From NCBI GenBank assembly GCA_002794105.1, contig PHFL01000039.1, positions 23,286-87,285 of the forward strand: 64,000 nt of DNA, written 5' to 3'. This stretch comes from Candidatus Thermochlorobacter aerophilus. Its GTDB lineage: Bacteria > Bacteroidota > Chlorobiia > Chlorobiales > Thermochlorobacteraceae. The translations under genes and the position numbers were made by a program. The notes beneath the pieces are model-generated. The model searched no databases. It worked only from the letters and a program-made list of their open reading frames with translations, and had not been told where the DNA came from. Below, in pieces: positions 18,711 to 27,317 of this stretch. Position 1 is the first letter of the stretch. Each line of letters opens with the position of its first letter.

Positions 18711-19664
18711 CTACACTTTGGGAACAGTGCGCTCAGAGCTGTTTTTGTTCAAGTCTGCAATGCCGTGACTGAGTGCCATGAGCTGCTGCAAAGTGCGAGT
18801 CATGCCCTCGACCGAGGCGTCAAGGAAAATAACATTGCCTTTACCATTTTCAGCAAAGTGCTTGATGGCTTCAGTCCACATTGAAAAAAGAATGAAAGAG
18901 GCGTCCAGATGTGCGTCTGCCATTTCCTTAGCAGCATTCTTCATGCCGCGTGCCACTTCTTCGCGGAAGAGCGCTACACCCTGACCGCGCAGCTGTGCCG
19001 CCTGTCGTTCCGCTTCGGCGGCAATTTTGATGGCATTGCCTTCTGCTTCGGCTTGCTTGGTTTTCGTAATAAGCAGGGCTTGACCTTCATTTTCTGCCGC
19101 CGCTTTAAGATTCTTTGAAGCTACCACTTGCGACATCGAGCGCATGATGGCTTCGTCAAACGTAATGTCATTAATTTGCAAATCAATTAAATGATACCCC
19201 CACGACTCCAGCGTCGGGTCAATTTGCTCTTTGACATAATGGACAATTTCAGAGCGTAGCCCAAGAATTTCAGCCTGACGCTTCTTAGCAACAAAACCGC
19301 GCACCGAACCCTCTACCGTGCGCACTAAGGCTTGCATAAAGTTCTGTTCATTGACAAACTTAAAAGCCACATTTTTGATAGTCTCTTCTTCTTGGTTAAG
19401 CACAGAATACACCAAGAGCGATTGGAAATTGACATTGGCTTGGTCTTCAGTGATGGCTTGAAATGTAAGTTCTACCGAGCGATTCTGAATGGAGATACGG
19501 GTCTCAATTTTTTCAAGAATAGGAATCCTAAAGTTCAGACCGGGGCGTAGCACACGCTTGTATTGCCCAAACTGGGTGATAACAGCCACGGTGCCTTGCT
19601 TAACCGTAACAAAGCATTGGGAGAGCACAAGCGCAATAATAACGAGAATGATAATAGCGGTCAT
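18711..19664 (-). CDS. SPFH/Band 7 membrane scaffold protein (stomatin/HflC-like)
   Basis: The 317-residue protein has one N-terminal membrane helix (about 2-20), a Band 7 domain (VKQGTVAVITQFGQYKRVL, FRIPILEKIETRISIQNRSV) and a long Ala/Glu/Lys-rich coiled coil (about 195-265). Such proteins form oligomeric rings that organise the membrane or guard proteases. ATG 19664 is chosen because AAGGAG lies 9 nt upstream; the frame extends 23 codons further. No NfeD or HflK partner is adjacent. The DUF2752 gene lies immediately upstream. Confidence 0.85.
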   Translation of the reverse strand: MTAIIILVIIALVLSQCFVTVKQGTVAVITQFGQYKRVLRPGLNFRIPILEKIETRISIQNRSVELTFQAITEDQANVNFQSLLVYSVLNQEEETIKNVAFKFVNEQNFMQALVRTVEGSVRGFVAKKRQAEILGLRSEIVHYVKEQIDPTLESWGYHLIDLQINDITFDEAIMRSMSQVVASKNLKAAAENEGQALLITKTKQAEAEGNAIKIAAEAERQAAQLRGQGVALFREEVARGMKNAAKEMADAHLDASFILFSMWTEAIKHFAENGKGNVIFLDASVEGMTRTLQQLMALSHGIADLNKNSSERTVPKV

Positions 19665-19699
19665 AGTGAAGAACTCCTTTCTTTCTGAGTTGCAAGAGG

Positions 19700-20107
19700 C
19701 TAAGCAAGATAGAGAAAAACAAAGACCATGCAAAGGACGAAGTGAATCGTAGTATCAAGCCAAACAAGGCGATAGAGCCGCTGAATATGAGGTAAGACGA
19801 GCACCAGCGCCATGCGCCAAAACAGCTCACCGACGCAGCAAAAAAATAGAGGCAAACTGAGGCGATTCATGCGCTGGACTTGGGTGAAATCGCCAACCGT
19901 ATAGCGACCAAAATCGCGTGTGATGCCGCAAAAGGGACAAGGCTGACCCGTGCGTGCCTGATACCAGCAGTGCGAAAGAGATGGAAAGACTTTGGTAAGC
20001 AGAGGCGATACAAACGGAAAAATCAAGGCATAGCCGCTCAGCACAAGCAGCACAAGGCTGACGACCCGATACGATTCCCCCAAAGCGTGAAGCCGAAAAT
20101 GTGACAT
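19700..20107 (-). CDS. DUF2752-like membrane protein
   Basis: The 135-residue protein has three predicted membrane helices and the motif PCPFCGITRDF, close to the CPxCGxTR signature of DUF2752. The function of the family is unknown; the paired cysteines suggest metal binding or redox activity. It lies 35 nt upstream of the SPFH gene on the same strand. Confidence 0.7.
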   Translation of the reverse strand: MSHFRLHALGESYRVVSLVLLVLSGYALIFPFVSPLLTKVFPSLSHCWYQARTGQPCPFCGITRDFGRYTVGDFTQVQRMNRLSLPLFFCCVGELFWRMALVLVLPHIQRLYRLVWLDTTIHFVLCMVFVFLYLA

Positions 20108-20162
20108 AAGAGAGCTATAGTAAGCGATTTGGTAAGCTCCTTGCCGATGGCTACAGCGGATG

Positions 20163-20181
20163 TAAAAACCCTCGTGCGGGA
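20163..20181 (-). terminator. short possible terminator
   Basis: On the minus strand CCCGCACGAGGG is followed by TTTTT directly after the stop of the DUF4190-like gene. The stem is only 3 bp of C:G pairs, so support is weak. Confidence 0.3.
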
Positions 20182-20748
20182 CTAATCTAAGCCAACCTGA
20201 TTTTTCTCTTTGACTTTGCCGTTTTCAAAAGTAATCACAACGAACCTGAAGCCATCGATTTTCCAAAATAAAGTGCCGTCTTGCGAGCTGGATTTAGTAA
20301 TTTCCTCTGACATAGTAGTTTTACCCAAAATTGCTTCTACTTCAGCGAGCGACATGCCGGGCTGGATGCGGTTGTAATTAGCTTTCGTAACCTGTTCTGG
20401 CTCAAGCGCTGTTTGAATAGTTTGCAAAGTATCAATGCTTTTCTTGATGTCTTTGAACATTTCACTTGCGCTGCTATAGCCAGCTTCCTTAGCAACTTCT
20501 TCAAGTCCTCTACCAAGCAGCAAGGTCACAACGATAATCATGCCGATGGAAAGTGCATTGAGACCGGTGCCGACATATCCGAGGACAGGTGAAGCGGTGT
20601 TATCTCCTTTGGTACCATTTTTCTGAACAATCTCAGCAATGCCTAAGATAAGTCCAATGAGTGCAGGCAGAAGGGCAAACCAGCCGATACAAGGCACCCA
20701 AGCAACCAAAATGGTAATAATGCCAAGAACAAGTGATGCAACACCCAT
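20182..20748 (-). CDS. membrane protein with DUF4190-like helices and SmpA/DUF3862-like tail
   Basis: The 188-residue protein has two membrane hairpins (about 2-40 and 55-80; VASLVLGIITILVAW) as in DUF4190 proteins. A short helix follows, then a C-terminal domain (about 120-188) with YNRIQPGMSLAEVEAILG, the pattern of SmpA/OmlA or DUF3862 domains. No function can be assigned. It lies 45 nt downstream of lpdA on the same strand. Confidence 0.65.
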   Translation of the reverse strand: MGVASLVLGIITILVAWVPCIGWFALLPALIGLILGIAEIVQKNGTKGDNTASPVLGYVGTGLNALSIGMIIVVTLLLGRGLEEVAKEAGYSSASEMFKDIKKSIDTLQTIQTALEPEQVTKANYNRIQPGMSLAEVEAILGKTTMSEEITKSSSQDGTLFWKIDGFRFVVITFENGKVKEKNQVGLD

Positions 20749-20793
20749 TTTTCTATTCTCTTTGGGTCTGAATTGATTAAAGCTTATAACAAG

Positions 20794-22224
20794 TTAAATG
20801 TTAATCGCTTCGCCGTATGCATCTGCAGCCGCTTCCTTAATAGCTTCAGAAAAAGTTGGATGAGCATGAACCGTGTGGTGAATCCACTCTGCGGTGGCCT
20901 CAAGTTTGCGTGCCAGACAGAGTGAAGCAATAAGTTCGGTGGCTTCGTAGCCAATGATGTGGGCGCCAAGCAGGTCGCCATATTTGGCATCAAAGATGAG
21001 CTTGACCATGCCTTCTGGGTGCCCAGCTGCAGTTGCTTTGCCAGAGGCTTTAAATGGAAATCTGCCAATTTTGATGTCGTAGCCCCGTTCTCGAGCTTGC
21101 TTTTCGGTCAATCCGACATGAGCCACAGAAGGCTGACAATAGGTGCATGCCGGAATTTCCAACGGGTCAAGCGGCTGAACGTTGAGTCCAGCGATGTGTT
21201 CGATACAACGAATGCCTTCTGCGGAAGCTTTGTGTGCCAATAGCATTCCGCCCGCCACATCGCCAATTGCATATACGCCCTCGACATTCGTGCGCCCGAA
21301 CGCATCAACCTTGATAAACCCACGCTCAGTTTTAACACCAACCTCTTCCAGACCGATATTTTCGATATTGCCTACAAGACCAACGGCAACAAGGCAGTAG
21401 TCAGAAATCAGCTCTTTCTGTTTGCCGTTGCTATCTATGACCACCGTTTTGACTTTATCACCTTCGACGGTAGCGGATTCGACTTTGGCACTAGTCATAA
21501 TGCTGATGCCTTGCTTTTTGAACTCACGCGTAAGCAGCGTGGAAATTTCCTCATCTTCATTAGGAAGAATTTGCGGCATGGCTTCAATGAGCGTAACGGC
21601 GGTGCCCACAGCATTGTAGAAGTAGGCAAACTCGACACCGATAGCGCCAGCGCCAATGATGGTAAGTGTCTCTGGCTTCTGAGGCAAAATCATGGCTTCG
21701 TAGCTGGTAATGATGCGCTTGCGATCGATAGGGACATTAGGAAGGGAACGAGCCTTAGCCCCAGTGGCAATAATGGTGTAGAGAGCACCCACTTTTTCTA
21801 CGGTGCCATCTTCGGCTCTGATTTCAATGTTATGTGGGGAGCAAAGCCTGCCAAAACCTTTCTTGACAGTAATTTTGTTTTTCTTCATGAGGTAATCGAC
21901 ACCCTTTGCCATTTGTGCGGCTACATCGCGGCTGCGCTTGATGATTTGTGCAAAATCAATCTGCATGCTCTCGAGCTTGATGCCAAAGGTCTCAGCATGC
22001 TTGAGTGTCTGAATGATTTCAGCATTTTTCAGAAGTGATTTTGTGGGAATGCAACCCCAATTGAGGCATACACCGCCAAGCGTAGGTTCTTTTTCAATCA
22101 CGCAGGTTTTATAGCCAAGCTGCGAGGCGCGAATAGCGGTCTCATAACCGCCCGGTCCAGAGCCGATGATGACAACATCAAAGTCATATGAGTGTGAGGG
22201 CTTATTGATGGCTTGCTTCGACAT
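20794..22224 (-). CDS. lpdA: dihydrolipoyl dehydrogenase (E3)
   Basis: E3 re-oxidises dihydrolipoamide in 2-oxoacid dehydrogenase or glycine-cleavage complexes, reducing NAD. The 476 residues show the FAD motif GSGPGG, the redox disulfide in GGVCLNWGCIPTKSLL, the NAD-binding GAGAIGVEFA, the second FAD motif YAIGDVAGGMLLAHKA, and the active-site HAHPTFSEAIKEA. The E1 and E2 genes are not in the window. A TATAAA lies about 50 nt upstream of the start on the minus strand. Confidence 0.95.
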   Translation of the reverse strand: MSKQAINKPSHSYDFDVVIIGSGPGGYETAIRASQLGYKTCVIEKEPTLGGVCLNWGCIPTKSLLKNAEIIQTLKHAETFGIKLESMQIDFAQIIKRSRDVAAQMAKGVDYLMKKNKITVKKGFGRLCSPHNIEIRAEDGTVEKVGALYTIIATGAKARSLPNVPIDRKRIITSYEAMILPQKPETLTIIGAGAIGVEFAYFYNAVGTAVTLIEAMPQILPNEDEEISTLLTREFKKQGISIMTSAKVESATVEGDKVKTVVIDSNGKQKELISDYCLVAVGLVGNIENIGLEEVGVKTERGFIKVDAFGRTNVEGVYAIGDVAGGMLLAHKASAEGIRCIEHIAGLNVQPLDPLEIPACTYCQPSVAHVGLTEKQARERGYDIKIGRFPFKASGKATAAGHPEGMVKLIFDAKYGDLLGAHIIGYEATELIASLCLARKLEATAEWIHHTVHAHPTFSEAIKEAAADAYGEAINI

Positions 22225-22405
22225 GGATAATCCTTTAGTTTAATTGAACAGAGTTGAGAAGGAGTTCGGAGTTTTATAGAGCTTTATAGTCACTGCAAAA
22301 ACTTGTAGAAGATTGCAGGAAATCATAATGAGCCAGTGCAAATATACAACTTTTGGAGTAGAGTTTCGCTTAACGATGGCTTAAGCAAACAAAACATTTC
22401 TGTAG

Positions 22406-23710
22406 ATGACAAAGTTGCACAGCACCAACCCCATGGTTCCAGAAATACCAGAAATTGCTATTGATGACTATACCTACGACCTGCCTGAAGAGCGCATAGC
22501 CAGCATGCCACTGGTCGAGCGTGACCAGAGCAAACTGATGGTTGTTGATGCAAAAACGGGAGCTATTTCTCATCACCGTTTTTACAACCTGCCTGAACTG
22601 TTGCCGCCACAGACGCTGCTAATACGCAACAACTCCAAGGTGATTGCAGCGCGCCTATCCCTAAGAAAACAAAGTGGCGGACGAGTAGAAGTGCTCTGCG
22701 CGCAACCACTTGAACCAAGTAACGAACTGCCTTCGGCATTGCTGGCAAGAGGAAGCACAAAGTGGAAATGTTTGCTGCATGGCAGAAATCTCAAACCGTT
22801 GATGTCGCTAAGCGCCAGCGTCGTCTACAACGCAAGTCCACTGCTGCTGAAAGCCACTTTGCTGGAAAAAGGTGCAGAGTCAACCGTATGCTTTGAATGG
22901 CAGCCCAAAGAACTCACTTTTTTAGAAGTGTTGGAAGCTGTCGGCAAAGTGCCTTTGCCACCGTATCTGAACCGTGAGCCAGATGAGCAGGATAAAATAC
23001 GCTACCAGACAGTGTATGCTAAAAATGAAGGGTCAGTGGCGGCACCTACGGCGGGACTGCATTTTACACAAGCCATCTACGAACGCCTTCAGCAAAAGGG
23101 TGTAGATGTGCAAGAGCTCACACTACATGTAGGAATTGGCACATTTAAGCCCGTGCATGAGCGTGATGCACGCAAGCACGACATGCATGCTGAACAGATA
23201 CATGTGCCCAAACAAACATTGCTATCGCTATACCAGCATCTGGTTCGCCAAGAGCCAGTAGTGGCGGTAGGCACCACCTCGCTGCGCGTGCTGGAGTCGC
23301 TGTATTGGTTTGGCGCAAAACTCTCACGCCAGCAAATGCCAGTCTGGCGTGCAAAAACCATGAATCTTGAACAGTGGGAAGCCTATTCATTATCGCAGGA
23401 GTCAGCTATATCACCAGTGCAGAGTCTGGAGACCGTGTTGAATTGGTTAGATAAGCATGGGCTTGAGTCTGTCAATGGCTCCACGCAGTTAATGATTGTG
23501 CCGGGGTATGATTACAAAGTATGTGATGGACTTATTACCAATTTTCATCAGCCGCGTAGCACCCTGATTTTGCTCGTGGCAGCATTTTTAGGCGGTGACC
23601 TATGGAAAAAAGTATATCATGAGGCTTTGCAAAACGACTATCGTTTTCTAAGTTACGGAGATGCATCGCTTCTGTGGCGAAGAAGCGCTCTTCCAAGTAA
23701 ATCGGCTTAG
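22406..23710 (+). CDS. queA: S-adenosylmethionine:tRNA ribosyltransferase-isomerase
   Basis: QueA transfers the ribosyl part of SAM to preQ1 in tRNA, giving epoxyqueuosine, the substrate of QueG. The 434-residue protein has YDLPEERIASMPLVERDQSK, AAPTAGLHFT, LHVGIGTFKPV, VAVGTTSLRVLES and TNFHQPRSTLILLVAAF. It is longer than the usual 340-360 residues, mainly through an insertion of about 60-70 residues after SLRVLES, as I know from Bacteroidota members. ATG 22433 is an alternative start. The histidine kinase gene follows after 26 nt. Confidence 0.92.
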   Translation: MTKLHSTNPMVPEIPEIAIDDYTYDLPEERIASMPLVERDQSKLMVVDAKTGAISHHRFYNLPELLPPQTLLIRNNSKVIAARLSLRKQSGGRVEVLCAQPLEPSNELPSALLARGSTKWKCLLHGRNLKPLMSLSASVVYNASPLLLKATLLEKGAESTVCFEWQPKELTFLEVLEAVGKVPLPPYLNREPDEQDKIRYQTVYAKNEGSVAAPTAGLHFTQAIYERLQQKGVDVQELTLHVGIGTFKPVHERDARKHDMHAEQIHVPKQTLLSLYQHLVRQEPVVAVGTTSLRVLESLYWFGAKLSRQQMPVWRAKTMNLEQWEAYSLSQESAISPVQSLETVLNWLDKHGLESVNGSTQLMIVPGYDYKVCDGLITNFHQPRSTLILLVAAFLGGDLWKKVYHEALQNDYRFLSYGDASLLWRRSALPSKSA

Positions 23711-23736
23711 CCTTAAGCCACAACTCCTAACAAGAA

Positions 23737-24501
23737 ATGAGTTTGCCTCACGAATCTAGCAATATAGAACTGCTGAAAGCCACAAAACTGGCACTGCTGG
23801 GCGAAGTAACTGGCAGTATCTTGCATGAACTCAATCAGCCTCTGACGGCAATGAGTATCGATGCAGGCTACCTGAAAATGTTAGCCGAAAAGCCAGATGA
23901 ACTCTCTGCCGAAATGCTTATTCAGGTTGGCGCAGATATTGAAGATGATATTCATCGCCTGCAGAAAATTACCCAGCATTTGCGCGCCTTTGCATATGAG
24001 CGGGAACAAACGCTGCATACGCATCTCAAAGTGGCGGTTGAAAATATCATGAGCTTGATTGGCGAGCAATTCCGCGCACGTGCCATTAAGTGGGAGTTCG
24101 AGTTCAAAGATGATTTGCCCAGTGTCGCTATTGATGCAATTGAACTGGAGTATATTCTGCTAAACATCTTTCTCAATGCACGCAAAGCTATTGATTTGCG
24201 CGAAAAGCTCTGCCCAGAAAAGCCATTTCAAAAAAGCCTGACGCTGAAAGCATGGCGTAATCAAGACCGTGTAATGGCACTGGTCAAAGACAATGGGCTG
24301 AACTTATCATACACCAATCTGCATCATCTTTGGCAACCCTTTTTCACGGTGCATGTAGCAAAGGAGCGGCAGTATTACAATCTCTTTCTCGTGGCACAGT
24401 TGCTGGAAAAAGTTGGAGGCAAGTGTCAGGTGCATCAGTATTTTAATGGCGAAGGCATGGGCAATGCCATAGAACTGACGCTGCCGGCATGGGACAAATG
24501 A
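23737..24501 (+). CDS. histidine kinase with degenerate ATP-binding site
   Basis: The 254-residue soluble protein has an intact phosphoacceptor box GSILHELNQPLTAM (His30) and an N box (LLNIFLNARKAI, Asn143/Asn147). The G1 box reads VKDNGLNLS, lacking the second glycine of DxGxG. PFFT (F box) is present, but the region of the GxGLGL G2 box reads AKERQYYNLFLV with no glycine. ATP binding may be weakened or lost, or the site may have diverged. No input domain or membrane helix exists. The response regulator follows after 15 nt, so the two form a pair. Confidence 0.8.
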   Translation: MSLPHESSNIELLKATKLALLGEVTGSILHELNQPLTAMSIDAGYLKMLAEKPDELSAEMLIQVGADIEDDIHRLQKITQHLRAFAYEREQTLHTHLKVAVENIMSLIGEQFRARAIKWEFEFKDDLPSVAIDAIELEYILLNIFLNARKAIDLREKLCPEKPFQKSLTLKAWRNQDRVMALVKDNGLNLSYTNLHHLWQPFFTVHVAKERQYYNLFLVAQLLEKVGGKCQVHQYFNGEGMGNAIELTLPAWDK

Positions 24502-24516
24502 GGCAAAACGATTGGA

Positions 24517-25821
24517 ATGATGCGGCGAGCGACATCAAGGAGAACTGATGCGGCTAAAAAATCCTCTGCAAAAAAAGCACAAACCAACTCGGCAAAAAAA
24601 GCGCAGACTAAAAGTGCAAAAAAGCAAAGTGCACCCATAAAGCCAGAGCCTGAAAGAAATCCAGTCAAGATTCTATTGGTCGATGATGATAGGCGTATTC
24701 GCGAAAGCATTTCACGCGCGCTGACCTTAGCCAACTACCACGTCCTGACGGCAAAATGCGGGCAGGATGCCATTGCACTTTTTGAGAAAGAAAGACCGCA
24801 GATTATCCTGCTCGATATTCGCCTGCCTGACATTGATGGCTTTGAGGTTTTGAAGGAAATTCATGCCAGAGATGAATTCGCAGAAGTGCTATTTATTACA
24901 GGGCATGGCGACATGAACTTGGTCATCAGTGCCATGCGAGCAGGTGCATCAGACTTTATCCCAAAGCCGTTGCAGCTGGAGCATATCATTGAGGCGATTA
25001 ACTCGGCAGAAAAACGGCTGAGAAAAAAGATGCAAAATGCTCAAGGGTTGTCCTTACGCGTGGCAACGCCAAAAAAAGTCGAAGTCAGGGCATTTGGCAA
25101 TCTGTGGATGCGCCTTGGGGAAAAAGTCATTCTGCAGCGCGATTGGCTATCGCCAAAGACGCGCGATGTCTTCAAGCTCCTCTTGATTAACCATCGCAAA
25201 CTGGCAAGGACGGAAGAATTCTACGAAGTGCTCTGGGCAGATACACGCCGAGAAAGTGCAGAAATTGGGCTCTACACGGCAATTTCATACATCCGAAGAA
25301 TGTTTGAGCCAGAGTTGGCAACTGCAAAAGACTCTCGCTATGTGCTAAATCATAGTGGCGGGTATGAATTACGTTTGGGCAATACAGAGAACGACTACGA
25401 CTACGATGTAGAGCGGTTTCTTAGTCTCTGTGCCCAAAGCCGACATGCTGGTAGCTTGGAGCCTCTGCGCACCGCTGTTGAGCTCTACACCGATGATTTT
25501 CTCAAAGATGATGTCACGCTGACTCCAGTAATTGAAGAGCGTGAGCGACTGCGCGATATGTACCTAAACGCACTCATTACGCTGGGACGCAACGATTTGG
25601 CAGTCGGACGCTTAGATGAAGCGCTCTACTACGGTCAGAAAATTACCAAAGCAGATTTGCTGTATGAGGCAGGATATGAGATTCAAATCCAAGCTTATCT
25701 CAAGCAGGGGTATGTAACAAAGGCAAAGCGCATCTTGGAAAACTGTCGAGAAATCTACCTTGAGGAACTAGGTGTGCCAGAACCGCAGCGCTTGACCGCA
25801 CTCTTACTCCAAAGCATGTGA
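24517..25821 (+). CDS. response regulator with winged-helix and BTAD output
   Basis: The 434-residue protein begins with about 45 Lys/Ala/Ser-rich residues containing an imperfect repeat (SAKKAQTNSAKKAQTKSAKK). A receiver domain (about 50-165) follows with acidic pair Asp56/Asp57, phosphoacceptor Asp100 (ILLDIRLPD), Thr128 and Lys150. Residues about 190-275 form an OmpR-type winged helix, and about 285-430 a helical BTAD domain ending with the EELGVPEPQRLTALL phrase typical of SARP-like regulators. Receiver plus winged helix plus BTAD is an uncommon arrangement. It pairs with the upstream kinase. Confidence 0.85.
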   Translation: MMRRATSRRTDAAKKSSAKKAQTNSAKKAQTKSAKKQSAPIKPEPERNPVKILLVDDDRRIRESISRALTLANYHVLTAKCGQDAIALFEKERPQIILLDIRLPDIDGFEVLKEIHARDEFAEVLFITGHGDMNLVISAMRAGASDFIPKPLQLEHIIEAINSAEKRLRKKMQNAQGLSLRVATPKKVEVRAFGNLWMRLGEKVILQRDWLSPKTRDVFKLLLINHRKLARTEEFYEVLWADTRRESAEIGLYTAISYIRRMFEPELATAKDSRYVLNHSGGYELRLGNTENDYDYDVERFLSLCAQSRHAGSLEPLRTAVELYTDDFLKDDVTLTPVIEERERLRDMYLNALITLGRNDLAVGRLDEALYYGQKITKADLLYEAGYEIQIQAYLKQGYVTKAKRILENCREIYLEELGVPEPQRLTALLLQSM

Positions 25822-25834
25822 AGGTGAAAAAAAT

Positions 25835-26258
25835 AAAGTCGCGCCCGTAAGCCGAATTCTGTTACCCTGACAAGGTCAGGGCGGCAGTCATTTCTCTATG
25901 CGACTTACCCGGAAGCTCCTGCCAAGGCAGATTGAGCTGGCTACTCTCTTTTCAGTGATTGGCATCACTGAAAAAGCTTCCCTACTTAGTCTTGCATCGG
26001 AGAGGTTTGCATAGCTTGCTTCATTACTGAAGCAACTGGTGGTCTCTTACACCACCTTTTCACCCTTACCCCGTACTGTGGTGTCAGCACGTGGCGGTAT
26101 GCTTTCTGTTGCACTACTCTGTCGAGACAGAATTGCTTCTGCTCGCCCGAACTTGTGTTTCCCAAACGGAAACCTTGTTCGGCATCCTGCCATGCGATGT
26201 TCGGACTTTCCTCAGCGCAAGTAACCTTGCGCCGCGACTGCCACAGCGCGACTTCGCA
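25835..26258 (-). ncRNA. rnpB: RNase P RNA
   Basis: Read on the minus strand, the segment starts GAAGTCGCGC, which pairs with GCGCGACTT at its 3' end (helix P1). It carries the universal GAGGAAAGTCCG (rc at 26202-26213) and the 3' conserved ACAGAATTCGGCTTA (rc at about 25847-25861). Several internal hairpins are clear, e.g. TTTTTCAGTGAT-GCC-AATCACTGAAAA. The length of about 424 nt suits a bacterial A-type RNase P RNA, which processes tRNA 5' ends. A T-rich run follows the 3' end. Short open frames inside are not genes. Confidence 0.95.
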
Positions 26259-26293
26259 CAAAACTACGAAATCATGAAGAAAGGGGTTTCAAA
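26259..26293 (-). promoter_or_regulatory. rnpB promoter of TTTG/TAnnTTTG type
   Basis: TAGTTTTG (minus strand, 26266-26259) lies directly before the 5' end of rnpB, and TTTG (26293-26290) is 23 nt further upstream. This matches the -33 TTTG/-7 TAnnTTTG consensus known from Bacteroidota; the spacing is at the long end. Confidence 0.55.
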
Positions 26294-26378
26294 GATACGA
26301 AAACGGATTAAAGCCTTTCTAAGGTTTAATGTAGAGCCACATCGTCGTTTTATTTGCGAACAGTAAATTCCACATGTT

Positions 26379-26873
26379 ATGCATAGATTTCAGCGCTCTA
26401 TTGAGATTAAAGCACCGATTGAGAAGGTGTTTCACTTTCACGACAATCCAGAAAACTTGCTTAGAATCACACCAAAGGATGTTAAGGTCGAGCTTTTAAA
26501 AGCCACTGCGCCGGGCAAGGGACAGCAAGTCAGTATTGTGGTAACACAGTTCGGTCTGTTCAAAAGTCGCTGGGATGTGGAAATTACTGAGTATGAGCCG
26601 CCGTATCGGATAGTGGATGTGGCGCATCGTAGCCCATTTGGCAAGTGGCGACAAGAACGACGCTTCGAAAAGCTAAGCGAAGGGCTGACCAAGATGACAG
26701 ATTGCATTGACTACGAACTGCCTGCTGAAGCCTTCACTTATATTTTTGTAGGAAAGTTCATAGAAAGAGAGATTGAGAAGATGTTCAAATATCGTCAGGA
26801 GCAAACCAAAGCCTATATCGAAGAGCAAGAAGTAAAAGCAACATTTCAGAACTCAAAGGAAACAATTTCTTAG
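26379..26873 (+). CDS. SRPBCC-superfamily ligand-binding protein
   Basis: The 164-residue protein has the START/SRPBCC pattern: FQRSIEIKAPIEKVFHFHDN at the N-terminus, a central beta-sheet (GLFKSRWDVEITEYEPPYRI), and a long C-terminal helix (about 120-150). These proteins form a hydrophobic pocket; similar proteins are annotated as polyketide cyclase or cell-division inhibitor, but no specific substrate can be named. It is followed after about 70 nt by an uncharacterised gene on the same strand. Confidence 0.78.
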   Translation: MHRFQRSIEIKAPIEKVFHFHDNPENLLRITPKDVKVELLKATAPGKGQQVSIVVTQFGLFKSRWDVEITEYEPPYRIVDVAHRSPFGKWRQERRFEKLSEGLTKMTDCIDYELPAEAFTYIFVGKFIEREIEKMFKYRQEQTKAYIEEQEVKATFQNSKETIS

Positions 26874-26944
26874 CACGAAGAAACTTGAAACATAAGCTGT
26901 AGAGAAGCTAAATTTCCATAAAAAACTCTACCGCATAAAAAGGC

Positions 26945-27313
26945 ATGTCTGAATCGCTGGAAAGAGGGGGACTCACACCGCAAGAGTGGAAAGATCTGCA
27001 AGTGCAAATTGCAGAACTCTTTGATATTACCTTGCGCTATGCTGAAATTGTGGCAAAAGAAAGTGACAAAGTTTGGGACAAAGACCGCCCAAAGTTTGTC
27101 AAACCAAAAGACATGTCGGTCGATGAGGCGTTGGCAGAATATCAGAAACGCTTGAGAGAGTTTGAAGATGAACGCCAGAGAGCATACGAGAAAAACTACA
27201 ACCGCATTAAAGCCGATAGCTTCGATCGTGTCGTAAAGATTGAAAAATACTTGGAACGGCTGGCAGCATCAGTTGGCGTAAATTTCTCCGTAGGACTTGA
27301 CCGAAAAAGGTAA
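26945..27313 (+). CDS. small charged hypothetical protein
   Basis: The 122-residue protein is highly charged and mostly helical, with a coiled-coil-like segment (about 60-110; YQKRLREFEDERQRAYEKNY). It has no signal peptide or membrane helix. No family is recognised. It ends 4 nt before the convergent glcF stop. Confidence 0.6.
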   Translation: MSESLERGGLTPQEWKDLQVQIAELFDITLRYAEIVAKESDKVWDKDRPKFVKPKDMSVDEALAEYQKRLREFEDERQRAYEKNYNRIKADSFDRVVKIEKYLERLAASVGVNFSVGLDRKR

Positions 27314-27317
27314 CGCC

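Noticed and set aside
19700..20107. Disulfide isomerase or vitamin K epoxide reductase-like function from the CPFC motif
   Set aside because: The motif PCPFCGITRDF fits DUF2752, and the number and order of helices do not fit VKOR.
25986..26261. 91-residue minus-strand ORF and overlapping plus-strand ORFs (26039-26366)
   Set aside because: They lie inside the RNase P RNA gene and have no protein-like composition.
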